Source: an uncultured Pelagibacteraceae bacterium (GTDB taxonomy: Bacteria; Pseudomonadota; Alphaproteobacteria; Pelagibacterales; Pelagibacteraceae). From it: a DNA stretch of 40,093 nucleotides. A program made the translations under genes and the position numbers. The notes below the pieces were generated by a model, which ran no database searches, was not told where the DNA came from, and saw only the letters and a program-made list of their open reading frames with translations. The DNA is taken from assembly GCA_902527635.1 (NCBI GenBank), contig CABZPS010000007.1:1-40093 (forward strand), in the 5' to 3' direction. Positions 26,167-35,352 of this stretch are shown piece after piece (positions within the stretch are counted from its first letter, which is position 1; each line of letters begins with the position of its first letter).

Positions 26167-26788
26167 GTTCTGGATCAATACTTCTCCATAAGTACCACGT
26201 TGCTACTGAGCAATAAGGTGAAAATCTTTTTTTAAGAAGAGTTACAAATTTTTCTGGTGGTAAATATTTTTTCTTATAATTTTTAGAAATTGCTCTTAAA
26301 AGGCCAATATCTTGTACAGGCCAAATATTAGATCTATTATAAGTAAAAAGTAAAATCATTTCTGCTGACCATCTTCCAATTTGTTTTAATTGAGAGAGAT
26401 AAACGATAGCCTCTTCATCACTCATATTCTTTATTAGTTTTGGATTAAAAGATTTATTCAAAGTCTTTTTTGCTAAATTCTTGATACCAGACACCTTTTG
26501 GCGACTTAGTCCACAACTTTTTAATTGAGGTATAGTTAATTTAGATACTATTTTTGGATTTATTCTATTATTACACTTTTTTTTAAATTTTAAAAAAACA
26601 GCGTTTGCAGCAGCAACACTAATTTGTTGACCAATAATACTTTTGCATAAAGAAAAAAATATATTTCTTCTAGAGGTAAGAATTATTTCTGACGGACTTC
26701 GATAGCTTTTAATCAATTTTGCTAATACTTTATCTTTTTTTGATAGGTAATTTTTTGCTTTTTTCCAATATTTTGGAACTTTAGTCAT
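26153..26788 (-). CDS. AlkA-like DNA-3-methyladenine glycosylase (HhH-GPD)
   Basis: 211 residues, consistent with the compact AlkA/Mag type without the N-terminal AlkA domain. IIGQQISVAAANAVF and the hairpin-helix-hairpin LKQIGRWSAEMILLF are followed by PVQDIGLLRAI, carrying the catalytic Asp. It excises alkylated purines by flipping the base. It lies directly downstream of the EamA exporter with an 8-nt overlap. There is no iron-sulfur cluster motif, which argues against Nth/MutY. Confidence 0.9.
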   Translation of the reverse strand: MTKVPKYWKKAKNYLSKKDKVLAKLIKSYRSPSEIILTSRRNIFFSLCKSIIGQQISVAAANAVFLKFKKKCNNRINPKIVSKLTIPQLKSCGLSRQKVSGIKNLAKKTLNKSFNPKLIKNMSDEEAIVYLSQLKQIGRWSAEMILLFTYNRSNIWPVQDIGLLRAISKNYKKKYLPPEKFVTLLKKRFSPYCSVATWYLWRSIDPEPIQY

Positions 26789-27665
26789 TTGTTGTTTTAG
26801 AAGTGATTATTTTTTTATTATAAATTTCTCTTCTAAAGATAATCAATGTTGATACAATTACTAATAATGCTCCAAGAAGTGTTTTATATGTGGGCACTTC
26901 TCCCCATATGAAGTAACCAAAGACAATAGCAAACAATAAAGCTAAATATTTTAGTGGAGTAACAAGAGAAACTTCAGAATATTTATATGATTGGCCTAGC
27001 CATAGATTAGCTACTCCACCAAAAATACCAACCAAAGATAAAAATATAAAATCCCTCAAACTTGGCATAACCCATCCTTGAGGAATACTTAAAAAACTTA
27101 ATAAAGTAATTGATAAAGAAAAATAAAAAGAAATTAACCATACAGGTTCTGTTGTTGATAATTGTCTTAAAGTAATAGCTACGTAAGATAAACCAAGACA
27201 AAATATTACTGGAAAAACATAATAAATATTTAATTCGCTTATACCTGGCTCAGTAATAATTAATATCCCTATGAAACCAACTATCACTGCAAGCCATCTG
27301 TAAATCCCAACTTTTTCACTTAATAAAAATATTGATAGGATGGTTGTAAATATTGGTGCAGCAAATGAAATACTTACAACAGTTGCTAAAGGTAATTTTC
27401 TTAAAGCTATAAAAATTGCAACTAAAGCGACCAGGCCTGACATGCAACGTAAAAAATGCAAACCAGCTCTTTTTGTATAATAAAAATTATTAAGTCTCTC
27501 TTTAGGTATTATAAAGAAATAAAATAAAATCCCAAAAAATCCTCTAAAAAATAAAACTTGTCCTATTGGATAATCAACCGACCACTTAACAATTATATCC
27601 ATTAATGAAAATGCACAAACTGACATAAACATGTACAAAAAACCCAATTGATTTTTACTTAGCAT
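26781..27665 (-). CDS. EamA/DMT-family transporter
   Basis: 294 residues with ten predicted helices and an internal duplication typical of EamA. GQVLFFRGFFGILFYF and ATVVSISFAAPIFTTILSIFLLSEKVG are the hallmarks. Such proteins export metabolites or amino acids, but the substrate cannot be inferred. It overlaps the AlkA-like gene by 8 nt, so the two are likely cotranscribed. The divergent msrA starts 35 bp away. Confidence 0.9.
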   Translation of the reverse strand: MLSKNQLGFLYMFMSVCAFSLMDIIVKWSVDYPIGQVLFFRGFFGILFYFFIIPKERLNNFYYTKRAGLHFLRCMSGLVALVAIFIALRKLPLATVVSISFAAPIFTTILSIFLLSEKVGIYRWLAVIVGFIGILIITEPGISELNIYYVFPVIFCLGLSYVAITLRQLSTTEPVWLISFYFSLSITLLSFLSIPQGWVMPSLRDFIFLSLVGIFGGVANLWLGQSYKYSEVSLVTPLKYLALLFAIVFGYFIWGEVPTYKTLLGALLVIVSTLIIFRREIYNKKIITSKTTND

Positions 27666-27700
27666 ACGAATAATTTGTAAATTAATTTAAATCTTTATCA

Positions 27701-28144
27701 ATGGAAATAGCGGTTTTAGCTCTTGGATGTTTTTGGGGACCTGAAATAAAATTCAGTAAAATTGATGGAATAATTAAAACAGAAGTTGGATACTGTGGAG
27801 GTGATAGCCAGCAGACTACTTATCAAGAAGTTTGCACCGGAGAAACTAATCATGCAGAGGTTGTCAAACTCGATTTTGACGAAAAAATGATCTCATTCGA
27901 GGAAATTTTAAATATTTTTTTTGATATTCATGATCCAACTACTTTAAATTCCCAAGGGCCTGACTTTGGAACTCAATATAGAAGTGAAATATTTTATTTA
28001 AATGATAATCAAAAAAAAATTGCTGAAAAGGTTTTGAATGAACTTAACAAGAAATTATCTGGTAGAGTTGTAACAAAAATTTCATTACTTAAAAATTATT
28101 GTGTTGCTGAGGAATATCATCAAAGATATTTGGAAAAAAGATAA
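27701..28144 (+). CDS. msrA: Peptide-methionine (S)-S-oxide reductase MsrA
   Basis: 147 residues, a short MsrA. The catalytic motif GCFWGPE begins at residue 8, with Cys9 as nucleophile. GYCGG and GETNHAEVVKLDFDE are family blocks, and the C-terminal KNYCVAEEYHQRY lies in the position of the usual FxxAExYHQxY. It repairs oxidised methionine. It begins an operon msrA-sseA-adaptor-RND; its TAA directly abuts the next ATG. Confidence 0.93.
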   Translation: MEIAVLALGCFWGPEIKFSKIDGIIKTEVGYCGGDSQQTTYQEVCTGETNHAEVVKLDFDEKMISFEEILNIFFDIHDPTTLNSQGPDFGTQYRSEIFYLNDNQKKIAEKVLNELNKKLSGRVVTKISLLKNYCVAEEYHQRYLEKR

Positions 28145-28960
28145 ATGTCTTTGGTAGAAACTGAATGGTTAGATAAGAATTTAGATAATTTAAAAATTAT
28201 TGATTGCTCATGGCACATGCCTTTAACAGAAAGAAATGGTTTTGAGGAATACAAAACCAAGCACATACCTAACTCTATATTTTTTGATTTAGACTCTAAT
28301 TCTAAAAAAGAAACAAATCTTCCTCATATGCTGGTTGATAAATATGATTGGGAAAAAATTGTTTCAAAAATGGGAATTAAAAATAATGATGAAATAGTAA
28401 TTTATGACAACTCTGATGTAATAAGTTCGTGTCGATGTTGGTATAATTTTATTTATTTTGGACATGATCCAAAATTAGTTCATATATTAAATGGTGGTTT
28501 ACAAAAATGGCTTAAAGAAAAAAAAATAACTACTGCTGATTTACCTTTAATAAATAGATCAAAATATAAGAGCTTAGAAAAAAAAGAATTAGTTAAAGAT
28601 ATGACAATGATAAATCAAAATATAATTAAACCCAATTTTAAAGTTATAGACGCTAGAAGCAGAGAGAGATTTGATGGAAAAGTTGCTGAACCCAGAAAAG
28701 GTTTAAAGAGTGGAAATATTAAAAATTCTTTTTGCATACCATATATCTCTTGTTTGAATGAAGACAAAACATTTAAAGATATAGCTGAGCTTAAAAAAAT
28801 TTTTCATTCATGTTTAGATAGTACTACTGATAAGAATGTAGTTTTTTCTTGTGGATCTGGAGTTACTGCGTGTGTTTTGGCACTAGCTTATTCCTTAATA
28901 AATGATAGATATCTACCTTGCATTTACGATGGTTCTTGGGCTGAATACGGACTAATTTAG
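28145..28960 (+). CDS. sseA: Sulfurtransferase, 3-mercaptopyruvate type (two rhodanese domains)
   Basis: 271 residues with two rhodanese domains. The first, inactive, contains EEYKTKHIPNSIFFDLD; the second ends in the active loop CGSGVTAC, the mercaptopyruvate form rather than the rhodanese CRKGVTA. It transfers sulfur from mercaptopyruvate to acceptors such as thiols. It is directly joined to msrA, consistent with sulfur-redox repair. Domain linker RKGLKSGNI is normal. Confidence 0.9.
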   Translation: MSLVETEWLDKNLDNLKIIDCSWHMPLTERNGFEEYKTKHIPNSIFFDLDSNSKKETNLPHMLVDKYDWEKIVSKMGIKNNDEIVIYDNSDVISSCRCWYNFIYFGHDPKLVHILNGGLQKWLKEKKITTADLPLINRSKYKSLEKKELVKDMTMINQNIIKPNFKVIDARSRERFDGKVAEPRKGLKSGNIKNSFCIPYISCLNEDKTFKDIAELKKIFHSCLDSTTDKNVVFSCGSGVTACVLALAYSLINDRYLPCIYDGSWAEYGLI

Positions 28961-28964
28961 AAGT

Positions 28965-29834
28965 ATGAAAAGATCTACAAAAACAATATCAATAATATTA
29001 ATATTTTTTCTTGTTATTGCAGCTGTAATTATTTCAAGAACTTTAATAGCCAATCATTTTAAAAAAAAATTTAGTAAAATACCTCCTCCCGGAATAATAG
29101 TTACAGAGGTGATAAACAAAGAATTTTCAGAAAGAATTGAAACTTTTGGCACTGCAATTTCCAAAAAATCACAAACTTTCAAAATTAAAAAAGATGACCT
29201 CCTAGGTGATTTAGAGCTTAAAGATTTTGTAAAAAAAGGAGACAAATTGATTAAGTTAAAGAGTGGAGATATTATTGCGCCATTTAGTGGTGTACTTGGT
29301 TATACCGGGCTTACTGAAGACATTTTGGTCTCAAACAATATATTCATTATTACACTAGATGATAATTCTGAAATTTACTCAGATATAAAGATTCCTGAAA
29401 GTTACTCTACATCAATAAAAAAAGGACTTCCAGTAGATGTAAAATTATCAAGCTACAAAGATAAAGTTTTTTCTGGGGAAGTTGATTTTGTTTCAAGTAG
29501 AATAAATGCAGATACACGAAGTTTATTATCTAGAATTAAAGTAAATAATTCAAACCAAGAATTAATTTCAGGGTCGTTGTTGGAGGTTAGTATAAAGTTT
29601 AATTTAAGAAATTCATTAAGTGTGCCTGATACTAGTGTGATGATTGAAGGTGATAAATCATATGTTTATAAAATTAATGGTTCAAATGTTGCTAATAAAA
29701 CTGAGGTAAAGACAGGTTTAAGAGGTGATAAAAGTATTGAGATAGTATCTGGACTTAATGAGGGGGAGACTATTGTAGCGGAGGGCCTTAAAAAAGTTAG
29801 ACCTAATGGAAAGATTAAACCTATTACAAAATAA
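28965..29834 (+). CDS. RND periplasmic adaptor (MFP), short hairpin-less form
   Basis: 289 residues, short for a membrane-fusion protein (350-400). An N-terminal membrane anchor (TISIILIFFLVIAAVII) is followed by a lipoyl-like domain, beta-barrel and membrane-proximal domain ending GLNEGETIVAEGLKKVRPNG. The two lipoyl halves are joined directly (VKKGDKLIKLKSGDIIAPFSG), where the alpha-helical hairpin that contacts TolC would normally sit. It is coupled to the RND pump gene, whose ATG follows its stop directly. No outer-membrane factor is nearby. Confidence 0.87.
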   Translation: MKRSTKTISIILIFFLVIAAVIISRTLIANHFKKKFSKIPPPGIIVTEVINKEFSERIETFGTAISKKSQTFKIKKDDLLGDLELKDFVKKGDKLIKLKSGDIIAPFSGVLGYTGLTEDILVSNNIFIITLDDNSEIYSDIKIPESYSTSIKKGLPVDVKLSSYKDKVFSGEVDFVSSRINADTRSLLSRIKVNNSNQELISGSLLEVSIKFNLRNSLSVPDTSVMIEGDKSYVYKINGSNVANKTEVKTGLRGDKSIEIVSGLNEGETIVAEGLKKVRPNGKIKPITK

Positions 29835-32800
29835 ATGTTTATCACTGAATTAAGTATAAAAAGACCTGCAGTATCTTGGGTAATGTCCCTAATACTAATT
29901 ATTTTTGGATTATTTGTATTTTGGAAATTGCCAGTTAGAGAGCTACCTAACGGTATTCAGCCACCTGTCGTTCAAGTTCAGGTAAACTATAACTCAGCAT
30001 CAGCGTCAATAATAGATCAAGAAGTGACGCAAGTTGTTGAGGATGTAATAGGAGGTGCTGAAGGGATAAAGAATATAGATTCTAAATCTGAAAATGGCAG
30101 GAGTACAATTAATGTTGAGTTTGATACAAGTATAGATTTAGATAATGCAGCAAATGATATTAGAGAAAGAGTTGCAAGAGTTGTAGACAATTTGCCCGCA
30201 GAGTCTGAGCCCCCGCAAATATTAAAAAGAGCAGCAGGTTTCACTACAACAATGTGGTTATCGTTGTCCTCTTCTACTTGGAGTGATCTTGAATTAGGAG
30301 ATTATGCAAAAAGATATTTGGTAGATCAATTTTCAAGTATAAAAAATGTTGGACGAATATTAGTTGGTGGTCTAAGAGAATTAAGTATTAGAGTTTGGAT
30401 AGATCCAATTAAATTAGCAGCAAATGATTTAACAATAAATGAAGTTGAAGTTGCAATGCGGGGAGAAAATATTAGTCTTCCAGCTGGCACTCTTGAGGCA
30501 GATAACATTGATCTAACGCTTAATTTAGATAAATCTTATAATGATATAGACTCAATCAAACAATTACCGATTAAAAAGACTGGTAATAAAGTTATTTTAT
30601 TATCTGATGTTGCAAATATTGAATTTGGACCTGTTTCAGAAAAAACTCTTTTTAAAGCTCAAACTAAAGATCAAATAAATTTGAAAACTGTAGGGATTGG
30701 TATTTATGCAAGAAGCGGTGCATCAACAGTTGAACTTTCTAAAGATATTAAAAAAAAAATAATTGAAATAAAAAAATCTTTACCTGAAGAATTGGACTTA
30801 AGGGTCTCATTTAATAGAGCTAACTATGTCGAGGCTGCAATTGAAGAAGTATACAAAACATTAGTTATAGCATTTATTTTAGTGGTTTTGATAATCTATT
30901 TATTCTTAGGGAATCTCAAAGCTGTAGTTGTGCCGGCTATCGCTCTTCCAGTAAGCTTAGTTGCATCTTTCTTGGGTATTTATATTTTTGGTTTATCAAT
31001 AAATATCTTTGTACTTTTAAGCTTTATATTGGCCATTGGCATAATCACAGATGATTCCGTAATCATGACGGATGCAATTTATAGAAGAATAGAGAGTGGA
31101 GAAACACCACTTGTTGCAGCCTACAAGGGATCTAAACAAATATCCTTTGCGATAATTGCAACAACACTAATTTTGGTTGCAGTGTTTCTTCCACTAATAT
31201 TTATTGAGGGAATTTCTGGAACATTATTTAAAGAAACTGCAATTGCTTTATCATTTTCAATAGTAGTTTCATCTTTTGTAGCACTAACACTATCACCAAT
31301 GCTTGCTAGTAAATTTTTGAACAAGAAAAGCTCAAAAAAAATTTTTATACAAAAATTTGAGAAAATTTTTTTAAATTTTGCCAAATTTTATAAAGAAACT
31401 TTAGATGTTATTGTTCACAAAACTAATTCAGTTGTTATTTTTATAGTTCTCATAATTATTTCTTCTATCTTATTATTTAGTTTTTCAAAAAAAGAATTGT
31501 TGCCTATGGAAGATCGTGGAGCTTATTTAATTATAGGAGCTACTGACGAAGGAAGCTCATTTGAATACACCCAAGAACAGGCACAAAAAGTTGAGGCTAG
31601 GTTAATTCCACTTTTACAATCTGAAGATAGTCCTTACTCAAGATTTATTATGCGGGTACCTGGGTTCGGAAATTCGGCAAACTCGTTTAATAGTTTTATT
31701 ATTATTGCTCTTTTAGATGATTGGAAAAAAAGAAAAAAAGGACAACAAGTAATCTTAAGAGAGGCAATTGGAAAAATTGTTACTCTCCCCCAAGCCCTAG
31801 CTTTTCCTATATCTCCACAGTCTATAAGAGTTTCTAATTACAATAAGCCAGTGCAGATGGTTATTTATGGTAATAGCTACGAAGAACTCGAAGAAATTCA
31901 AACACAAATAATTCGAAAAATTAGATCTAATAAAAACCTTTCAAGAATTGAGTCTGATTATAATAGAAATAAACCTGAGGTAAAACTAATAATAAACAAA
32001 AATAAAGCTAAAGATTTGGGAGTTTCAACAAAAGCTATAGGGGAGACTCTTGAAACTCTTTATGGCGGAAAAAAAATTACAACTTTTAATAAATTAGGTA
32101 AAGAGTATCCAATTATCTTCCAGCAATATTTGTCAGATAGAAGAAATAAAGAGGGAGTTTCAAAGATATTTGTTCGCTCTGACACAACTGGAAAATTAAT
32201 ATCACTTGCTAATTTAGTAAGCTTTAAGGAAGAAGGTTCTGCAAAGGAATTATCAAGATATAATAGACAAAGAGCAGTAACAATATCTGCAAATATTAAT
32301 GAAGGTTATACATTAATTGAAGCAATAAGATTTTTTGAAGATGTAATGGAAAATTTAGCCCCAAAAAATCAAATTGCTTGGAAAGGAAAATCTGAGGAAA
32401 TAAAAGAGACAAGTAATGAATTGTTTATAATATTTGTTTTATCTTTACTTACTGCTTATTTGGTAATGGCTGCAACTTTTAATTCTTTTATTCATCCATT
32501 TATAATTGTTTTAACCGTTCCACTAGCAATATTTGGTGGTTTAGTTTTCATATTATTTTTAAACAGCTCTGTGAATATTTTTTCTCAAATTGCTCTAATC
32601 ATTCTTATAGGTATCTCTACAAAAAATAGTATTTTAATTGTCGATTATGCCAATCGAATAAGAACTACAGGAAAAAATATTGAGTCAGCAGTTAAAGAGG
32701 CATGCTCAGTAAGGTTTAGACCAATCATCATGACATCTTTAAGTACTATGATTGCAATGATGCCTCTTGTTATAGGAAACATTGGACCGGGTGCTGGTGA

Positions 32801-32963
32801 GGGTTCAAGATTGGCTGTGGGTTCAACTATTCTAGGTGGAATGATTATTTCAACATTTTTTACATTGTATATTACTCCATCTATGTACTTAGCTTTAGCT
32901 AGAAATACAAAGAGAATAGATGAAGTTGATTTAGAACTAAAAAAAGAATTATCTAAAAAATGA
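29835..32963 (+). CDS. RND-family efflux permease (HAE1-like)
   Basis: 1042 residues, full length. Twelve helices in two repeats and two large periplasmic loops. Proton-relay residues appear in TM4 (GIITDDSVIMTDAI, the Asp-Asp pair); the TM10 block ILIGISTKNSILIVDYANR carries the usual Lys. The N terminus FITELSIKRPAVSWVMSLILI is typical of HAE1 pumps. It exports hydrophobic or amphiphilic compounds by proton antiport. It depends on the upstream adaptor. The 3' end overlaps the convergent SLT-like gene by 11 bp. Confidence 0.95.
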   Translation: MFITELSIKRPAVSWVMSLILIIFGLFVFWKLPVRELPNGIQPPVVQVQVNYNSASASIIDQEVTQVVEDVIGGAEGIKNIDSKSENGRSTINVEFDTSIDLDNAANDIRERVARVVDNLPAESEPPQILKRAAGFTTTMWLSLSSSTWSDLELGDYAKRYLVDQFSSIKNVGRILVGGLRELSIRVWIDPIKLAANDLTINEVEVAMRGENISLPAGTLEADNIDLTLNLDKSYNDIDSIKQLPIKKTGNKVILLSDVANIEFGPVSEKTLFKAQTKDQINLKTVGIGIYARSGASTVELSKDIKKKIIEIKKSLPEELDLRVSFNRANYVEAAIEEVYKTLVIAFILVVLIIYLFLGNLKAVVVPAIALPVSLVASFLGIYIFGLSINIFVLLSFILAIGIITDDSVIMTDAIYRRIESGETPLVAAYKGSKQISFAIIATTLILVAVFLPLIFIEGISGTLFKETAIALSFSIVVSSFVALTLSPMLASKFLNKKSSKKIFIQKFEKIFLNFAKFYKETLDVIVHKTNSVVIFIVLIIISSILLFSFSKKELLPMEDRGAYLIIGATDEGSSFEYTQEQAQKVEARLIPLLQSEDSPYSRFIMRVPGFGNSANSFNSFIIIALLDDWKKRKKGQQVILREAIGKIVTLPQALAFPISPQSIRVSNYNKPVQMVIYGNSYEELEEIQTQIIRKIRSNKNLSRIESDYNRNKPEVKLIINKNKAKDLGVSTKAIGETLETLYGGKKITTFNKLGKEYPIIFQQYLSDRRNKEGVSKIFVRSDTTGKLISLANLVSFKEEGSAKELSRYNRQRAVTISANINEGYTLIEAIRFFEDVMENLAPKNQIAWKGKSEEIKETSNELFIIFVLSLLTAYLVMAATFNSFIHPFIIVLTVPLAIFGGLVFILFLNSSVNIFSQIALIILIGISTKNSILIVDYANRIRTTGKNIESAVKEACSVRFRPIIMTSLSTMIAMMPLVIGNIGPGAGEGSRLAVGSTILGGMIISTFFTLYITPSMYLALARNTKRIDEVDLELKKELSKK

Positions 32964-33552
32964 TATATTTATTTTTACTAAGAGATTTACTGCACTCTGA
33001 TAATTGTCTCTTATAAAGACCAGCTTGTTTTTTTACTTTTTTGGCTAATCCAATTACCTTCTTATTCTTTTTATAATGTTTAAAATTCCCCCAACCCTCA
33101 TGGTAAGCAAGATACTGCTTGAAAGCATCTTTTTTTGAAATATTTAAAATTTTTTCTGATTTATTTGTATACCAACCAATAAAGTCTACACTATCTTTAA
33201 ATCTCGCTCTTGTGGCTAATTTATTTCCAGTCTCTTTTTTATATTGCTCCCATGTTCCTTTAACAGCTTGTGAGTAACCGAATGAACTTGACGGTCTTTT
33301 ATAAGGGATAACTCTAAAAATTTTTTGTCTTGAAGGTTTTGCTAACCAATCAAAGTCCGACTCCATTTTTATAATTGCAAGTTGAATATAAATCGGGGTG
33401 CCCCATTTTTTTTCAACTTTTTTTGTGTGCTTATACCAAAAGTATCTCTCATTAAATATTGAGCAACTATTTGAAGTGTTTGATGGAATTGATGAACAAC
33501 TTGTTAACAAAAAAAAAAATAAAATAATTAATTTATTTTTTAAATAAGCCAT
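32953..33552 (-). CDS. SLT-like lytic transglycosylase lipoprotein
   Basis: 199 residues with a lipobox (FFFLLTSCSS). The core IIKMESDFDWLAKP supplies the catalytic Glu position of SLT domains, and SSFGYSQAVKGTWEQYKKETG aligns with the GAxGLMQ block. It would cleave peptidoglycan glycan strands at the outer membrane. It overlaps the VanZ-like gene by 20 nt and the RND gene by 11. With murU/amgK nearby it fits a wall-turnover neighbourhood. Family assignment is by motif only. Confidence 0.68.
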   Translation of the reverse strand: MAYLKNKLIILFFFLLTSCSSIPSNTSNSCSIFNERYFWYKHTKKVEKKWGTPIYIQLAIIKMESDFDWLAKPSRQKIFRVIPYKRPSSSFGYSQAVKGTWEQYKKETGNKLATRARFKDSVDFIGWYTNKSEKILNISKKDAFKQYLAYHEGWGNFKHYKKNKKVIGLAKKVKKQAGLYKRQLSECSKSLSKNKYIIF

Positions 33553-33928
33553 ATTTATTTATAATTTTCTTTATGAAAATTACAACTATCACTCCCAGTA
33601 TATTTCCGAAAAGGTCTTGCCATTGAAAACTTCTTTGAGGTATTAATAAGTGAAAAACTTCTAAAATTATTGATAATACTAGCAAGTAAATTATTAATAT
33701 TTTAGTTTCGTTAAATCTATAAAAAGTAAGAAAACCTATCATTGATAACAAAATGAAGACATAAAAATGATTCGATGATATTATAAAGTCATGTGTTATT
33801 TGAGGTTGCATTTTAATATCACCATGTAGAAGAAAGCCAATCAAACTACCTGGAAAAATATATAAAAAAATCAGACAAAAGTTCAAAAAGTAAAAAATTA
33901 TTTTATTTTTGGAAAAAAATTTTAACAT
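33533..33928 (-). CDS. VanZ-like membrane protein
   Basis: 131 residues with four hydrophobic helices. The motif EVFHLLIPQRSFQWQDLFGNILG near the C terminus is typical of VanZ-like proteins (E..H...P.R.....D...N..G). Family function is unknown outside teicoplanin resistance. It lies upstream of, and overlaps by 20 nt, the SLT-like lipoprotein, suggesting a linked role at the envelope. Confidence 0.82.
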   Translation of the reverse strand: MLKFFSKNKIIFYFLNFCLIFLYIFPGSLIGFLLHGDIKMQPQITHDFIISSNHFYVFILLSMIGFLTFYRFNETKILIIYLLVLSIILEVFHLLIPQRSFQWQDLFGNILGVIVVIFIKKIINKYGLFKK

Positions 33929-33971
33929 TAATTATATAGTTTTATTTATAAATATATTTTAAAAATATAGC

Positions 33972-34685
33972 ATGAGTTTTTTAATTCTTGTAAGACATGG
34001 ACAAAGCACTTGGAATCTTGAGAAAAAATTTACAGGATGGGTTGACGTAGATATTACAGAAACAGGCAAATCTGAGGCTAAAAAAGCAGGTCAACTTATT
34101 AAGGATCAAAACCTCGAGATTAATTTTTATTATTCATCTGTTCAATTAAGAGCAAAACATACCCTAAAAATTATAAAAGAAATTTTAAATGACGAAAAAG
34201 AATTCAAATCTGCCTGGCAGCTTAACGAGAGACACTATGGAGCTCTTACTGGCTTAAATAAGATAGAAATGGCTAAAAAAATTGGTGAAAAGAAAGTGCA
34301 CGAGTTTCGTAGATCTTGGGATATGAAACCAGATGCCCTAAGTAAGGAAAGTCCATACCATCCTAGTAACATAAGTATTTATAAAAATGTTCCTGAGGAG
34401 CTTATTCCAAGCACAGAGTCTTTAAAAGATACCTACGACAGAGTAGTTAAATTTTTTAAAGAAGAAATACAAGAAAAATTGAGAGATACTAATATCTTAA
34501 TTTCTGCCCATGGCAATTCTATTAGAGCTTTATGCAAAAAACTTTTTGAATTAGATAACAATCTGATTTCAAATCTAGAAATACCTACAGGAAATCCTTT
34601 ATTGATAAAGTTAGATAATAGTTTGAAAGTCACAAAATGTGAGTATCTTGATAAAGAGAGGGCTAAAGATCTTTTAGTTTTTTGA
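33972..34685 (+). CDS. gpmA: 2,3-bisphosphoglycerate-dependent phosphoglycerate mutase
   Basis: 237 residues, normal GpmA size. The catalytic LVRHGQSTWN has the phosphorylated His; NERHYGALTGLNK and SAHGNSIRAL are further active-site blocks. It interconverts 3- and 2-phosphoglycerate in glycolysis and gluconeogenesis. Its stop overlaps the convergent murU gene by 23 bp. The upstream divergent neighbour is the VanZ-like gene, 43 bp away. Confidence 0.95.
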   Translation: MSFLILVRHGQSTWNLEKKFTGWVDVDITETGKSEAKKAGQLIKDQNLEINFYYSSVQLRAKHTLKIIKEILNDEKEFKSAWQLNERHYGALTGLNKIEMAKKIGEKKVHEFRRSWDMKPDALSKESPYHPSNISIYKNVPEELIPSTESLKDTYDRVVKFFKEEIQEKLRDTNILISAHGNSIRALCKKLFELDNNLISNLEIPTGNPLLIKLDNSLKVTKCEYLDKERAKDLLVF

Positions 34686-35352
34686 AAGTTTCTAAATTAG
34701 TTAAATGATAGAATTTATTTAAGCTTTCGTATCCATTAAGTTGATTCTTGTTTTGTAATTCTTTCCATACTTCTAAAATTGAAAAGTTTTTCATATTGTA
34801 ATTTTCAAACAAACTTTTATTGAAAATTTTACAACCAATATAAATAAAATTATTATCTTCACCTTTTTTCAATAAATTATCTTTTAATTTAAAGTCTCCG
34901 TTAAAACTCTTATCAAAACTTAATTTCTTATCTGCAACTAAAAGAATGCAATTCAATTTATTAGAAAAATAAAAATCTTGCATTTCATTTATTTCATTTA
35001 CGTATTTATAGTTCCACAAGGTGTCAGGATTAAAAACTAAAAAATCTTGATCTGTAGTATCTTTTACTAAATTCATTATACCACCGCCTGTATCCAAAAT
35101 ATTCTTTCCATCTTCTTTAATCTTAATATCTACTTCAAAGTTTTTCATTTTAATAAATTCATTTATTTGATCTCCAAGGTGAAATGTATTTATGAAAATT
35201 TTTTTTATACCAAGTTTGGAAATTACATTAATACAGTTTTCTAAAATTGTAATATTTTTAATTTTCAGCAAAGGCTTTGGAGTTTCAAGAGTTAGGGGAT
35301 TCAGTCTTTTACCAAAACCTGCACATAATATTAATGCAGTTCTAATTCTCAT
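34663..35352 (-). CDS. murU: Nucleotidyltransferase, MurNAc-1-P uridylyltransferase type
   Basis: 229 residues. The N terminus ALILCAGFGKRLNPLTLETPKPLL is the sugar-phosphate nucleotidyltransferase signature, and FVFNPDTLW-like segments (DFLVFNPDTLWNY) follow. Placed directly after a small-molecule kinase (ATGA overlap), this is the MurU of the AmgK-MurU anomeric salvage pathway that makes UDP-MurNAc. Alphaproteobacterial MurU-like proteins are often annotated as mannose-1-phosphate guanylyltransferases, so substrate is inferred from the pair. Confidence 0.8.
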   Translation of the reverse strand: MRIRTALILCAGFGKRLNPLTLETPKPLLKIKNITILENCINVISKLGIKKIFINTFHLGDQINEFIKMKNFEVDIKIKEDGKNILDTGGGIMNLVKDTTDQDFLVFNPDTLWNYKYVNEINEMQDFYFSNKLNCILLVADKKLSFDKSFNGDFKLKDNLLKKGEDNNFIYIGCKIFNKSLFENYNMKNFSILEVWKELQNKNQLNGYESLNKFYHLTNLETFKKLKDL

